Positions 63,406-64,000 of a stretch of DNA of 64,000 bases are shown one piece after another (position 1 is the first letter of the stretch; every line of letters starts with the position of its first letter). The notes under the pieces are model-generated. The model was not told the origin of the DNA, did no database searches, and saw only the letters and a program-made list of their open reading frames with translations. The DNA is from Symbiodinium natans (taxonomy: Eukaryota; Sar; Dinophyceae; Suessiales; Symbiodiniaceae): NCBI GenBank assembly GCA_905221605.1, contig CAJNDS010002492.1:126001-190000 (forward strand), read 5' to 3'. The translations under genes were made by a program, and so were the position numbers.

Positions 63406-64000
63406 TAAACCCTAAACCCTAAACCCTAAACCCTAAATACCCTAAACCCTAAACCCTCACCGGGCCTACAAACAGAAGGATCACAAAGGCCGCAAAGGCA
63501 TACTTGGTGAATCCATGGTTCCTGCAGGCTTCGTGAGTGCGACGGCCTTGTGAAAGGCTTCGGGGCTCAGGTTTAGGATTTATAGGGTTTAGGGTTTAGG
63601 GTTTAGGCTTTAGGGTTTAGGGTTTAGGGTTTAGGGTTAGGCTCTCAGTGGGCAACTGAAGGGACGCCAAGAATTTGCCCCTGACAGGTGCCGAGGCGCA
63701 AGCGTTCCAGCCAGTCCGATTGCAAGAAGCCTCGCAAGCCTGGATAAATGTCCAGGAGGTTCACCTGGCCCGGGGGCCAGGGTTTAGGGTTTAGGTTTAG
63801 GGTTTAGGGTTAGGGTTTACGCGCATCAGGCTAAAGGTTTGCGTCCCGCATACTACTGGTCTTTGTAAGACTCTAGAAGGGCTCAGGGGCCGGCGCCCCG
63901 AACTGACCTGGGTTTAGGGTTTAGGGTTCAGGGTTAGGGTTTAGGGTTTAGGGTTTAGGGTTTAGGGTTTATAGGGTTTAGGGTTTAGGGTTTTCTGCAA

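Overview
The window looks like nuclear DNA of a dinoflagellate, most likely a Suessiales or Symbiodiniaceae type. Three things point there. Reading frames are cut into many short exons. Introns start with GC, GA or GT and end in AG. A decoded ion-channel gene carries the dinoflagellate-type pore LHWSLTQFTPAT. The code appears standard. There is no sign of prokaryotic gene organisation, rRNA, tRNA or CRISPR.

The whole 64 kb is peppered with short interstitial tracts of the telomeric heptamer TTTAGGG/CCCTAAA, in both orientations, roughly every few hundred bases. It also holds several unrelated families of short (70-250 base) elements with inverted ends. Where the surrounding exons can be decoded, these tracts and elements lie inside introns. 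Several are flanked by exact direct repeats of 6-25 bases. In the two clearest cases one copy of the direct repeat is the exon junction and the repeat itself provides the splice-site bases. This is the behaviour expected of introners (intron-generating mobile elements), here including introns made of telomere repeat.

Most recognisable genes lie on the minus strand. Reading from high to low coordinates they are: a 565-residue protein with a nuclear-localisation-like basic start (63.1-61.4 kb); a membrane polyferredoxin of the NapH/CcoG type in at least ten short exons (59.3-52.4 kb); a coiled-coil protein exon with a tandem exon duplication (47.3-46.2 kb); a cyclin-fold-like protein (45.8-44.5 kb); a group of unrecognised exons (41.7-39.0 kb); a small spliced gene (35.2-34.7 kb); a 437-residue multi-pass membrane protein (34.4-33.1 kb); and a voltage-gated cation channel (24.9 to about 11.2 kb). 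A complete short-chain dehydrogenase gene (19.8-16.3 kb) sits on the same strand inside the channel's S4-S5 interval. The first 10 kb hold dispersed minus-strand exon candidates that I cannot join into a named gene. This strand bias fits the unidirectional gene blocks known in dinoflagellates; a few plus-strand exon candidates occur near 37 and 38.6 kb.

The recognised genes do not form a pathway; they look like unrelated housekeeping and signalling genes. The coherent signal is the intron-forming elements. Exon joins were made by eye from frame continuity and splice dinucleotides; transcripts would be needed to confirm them.
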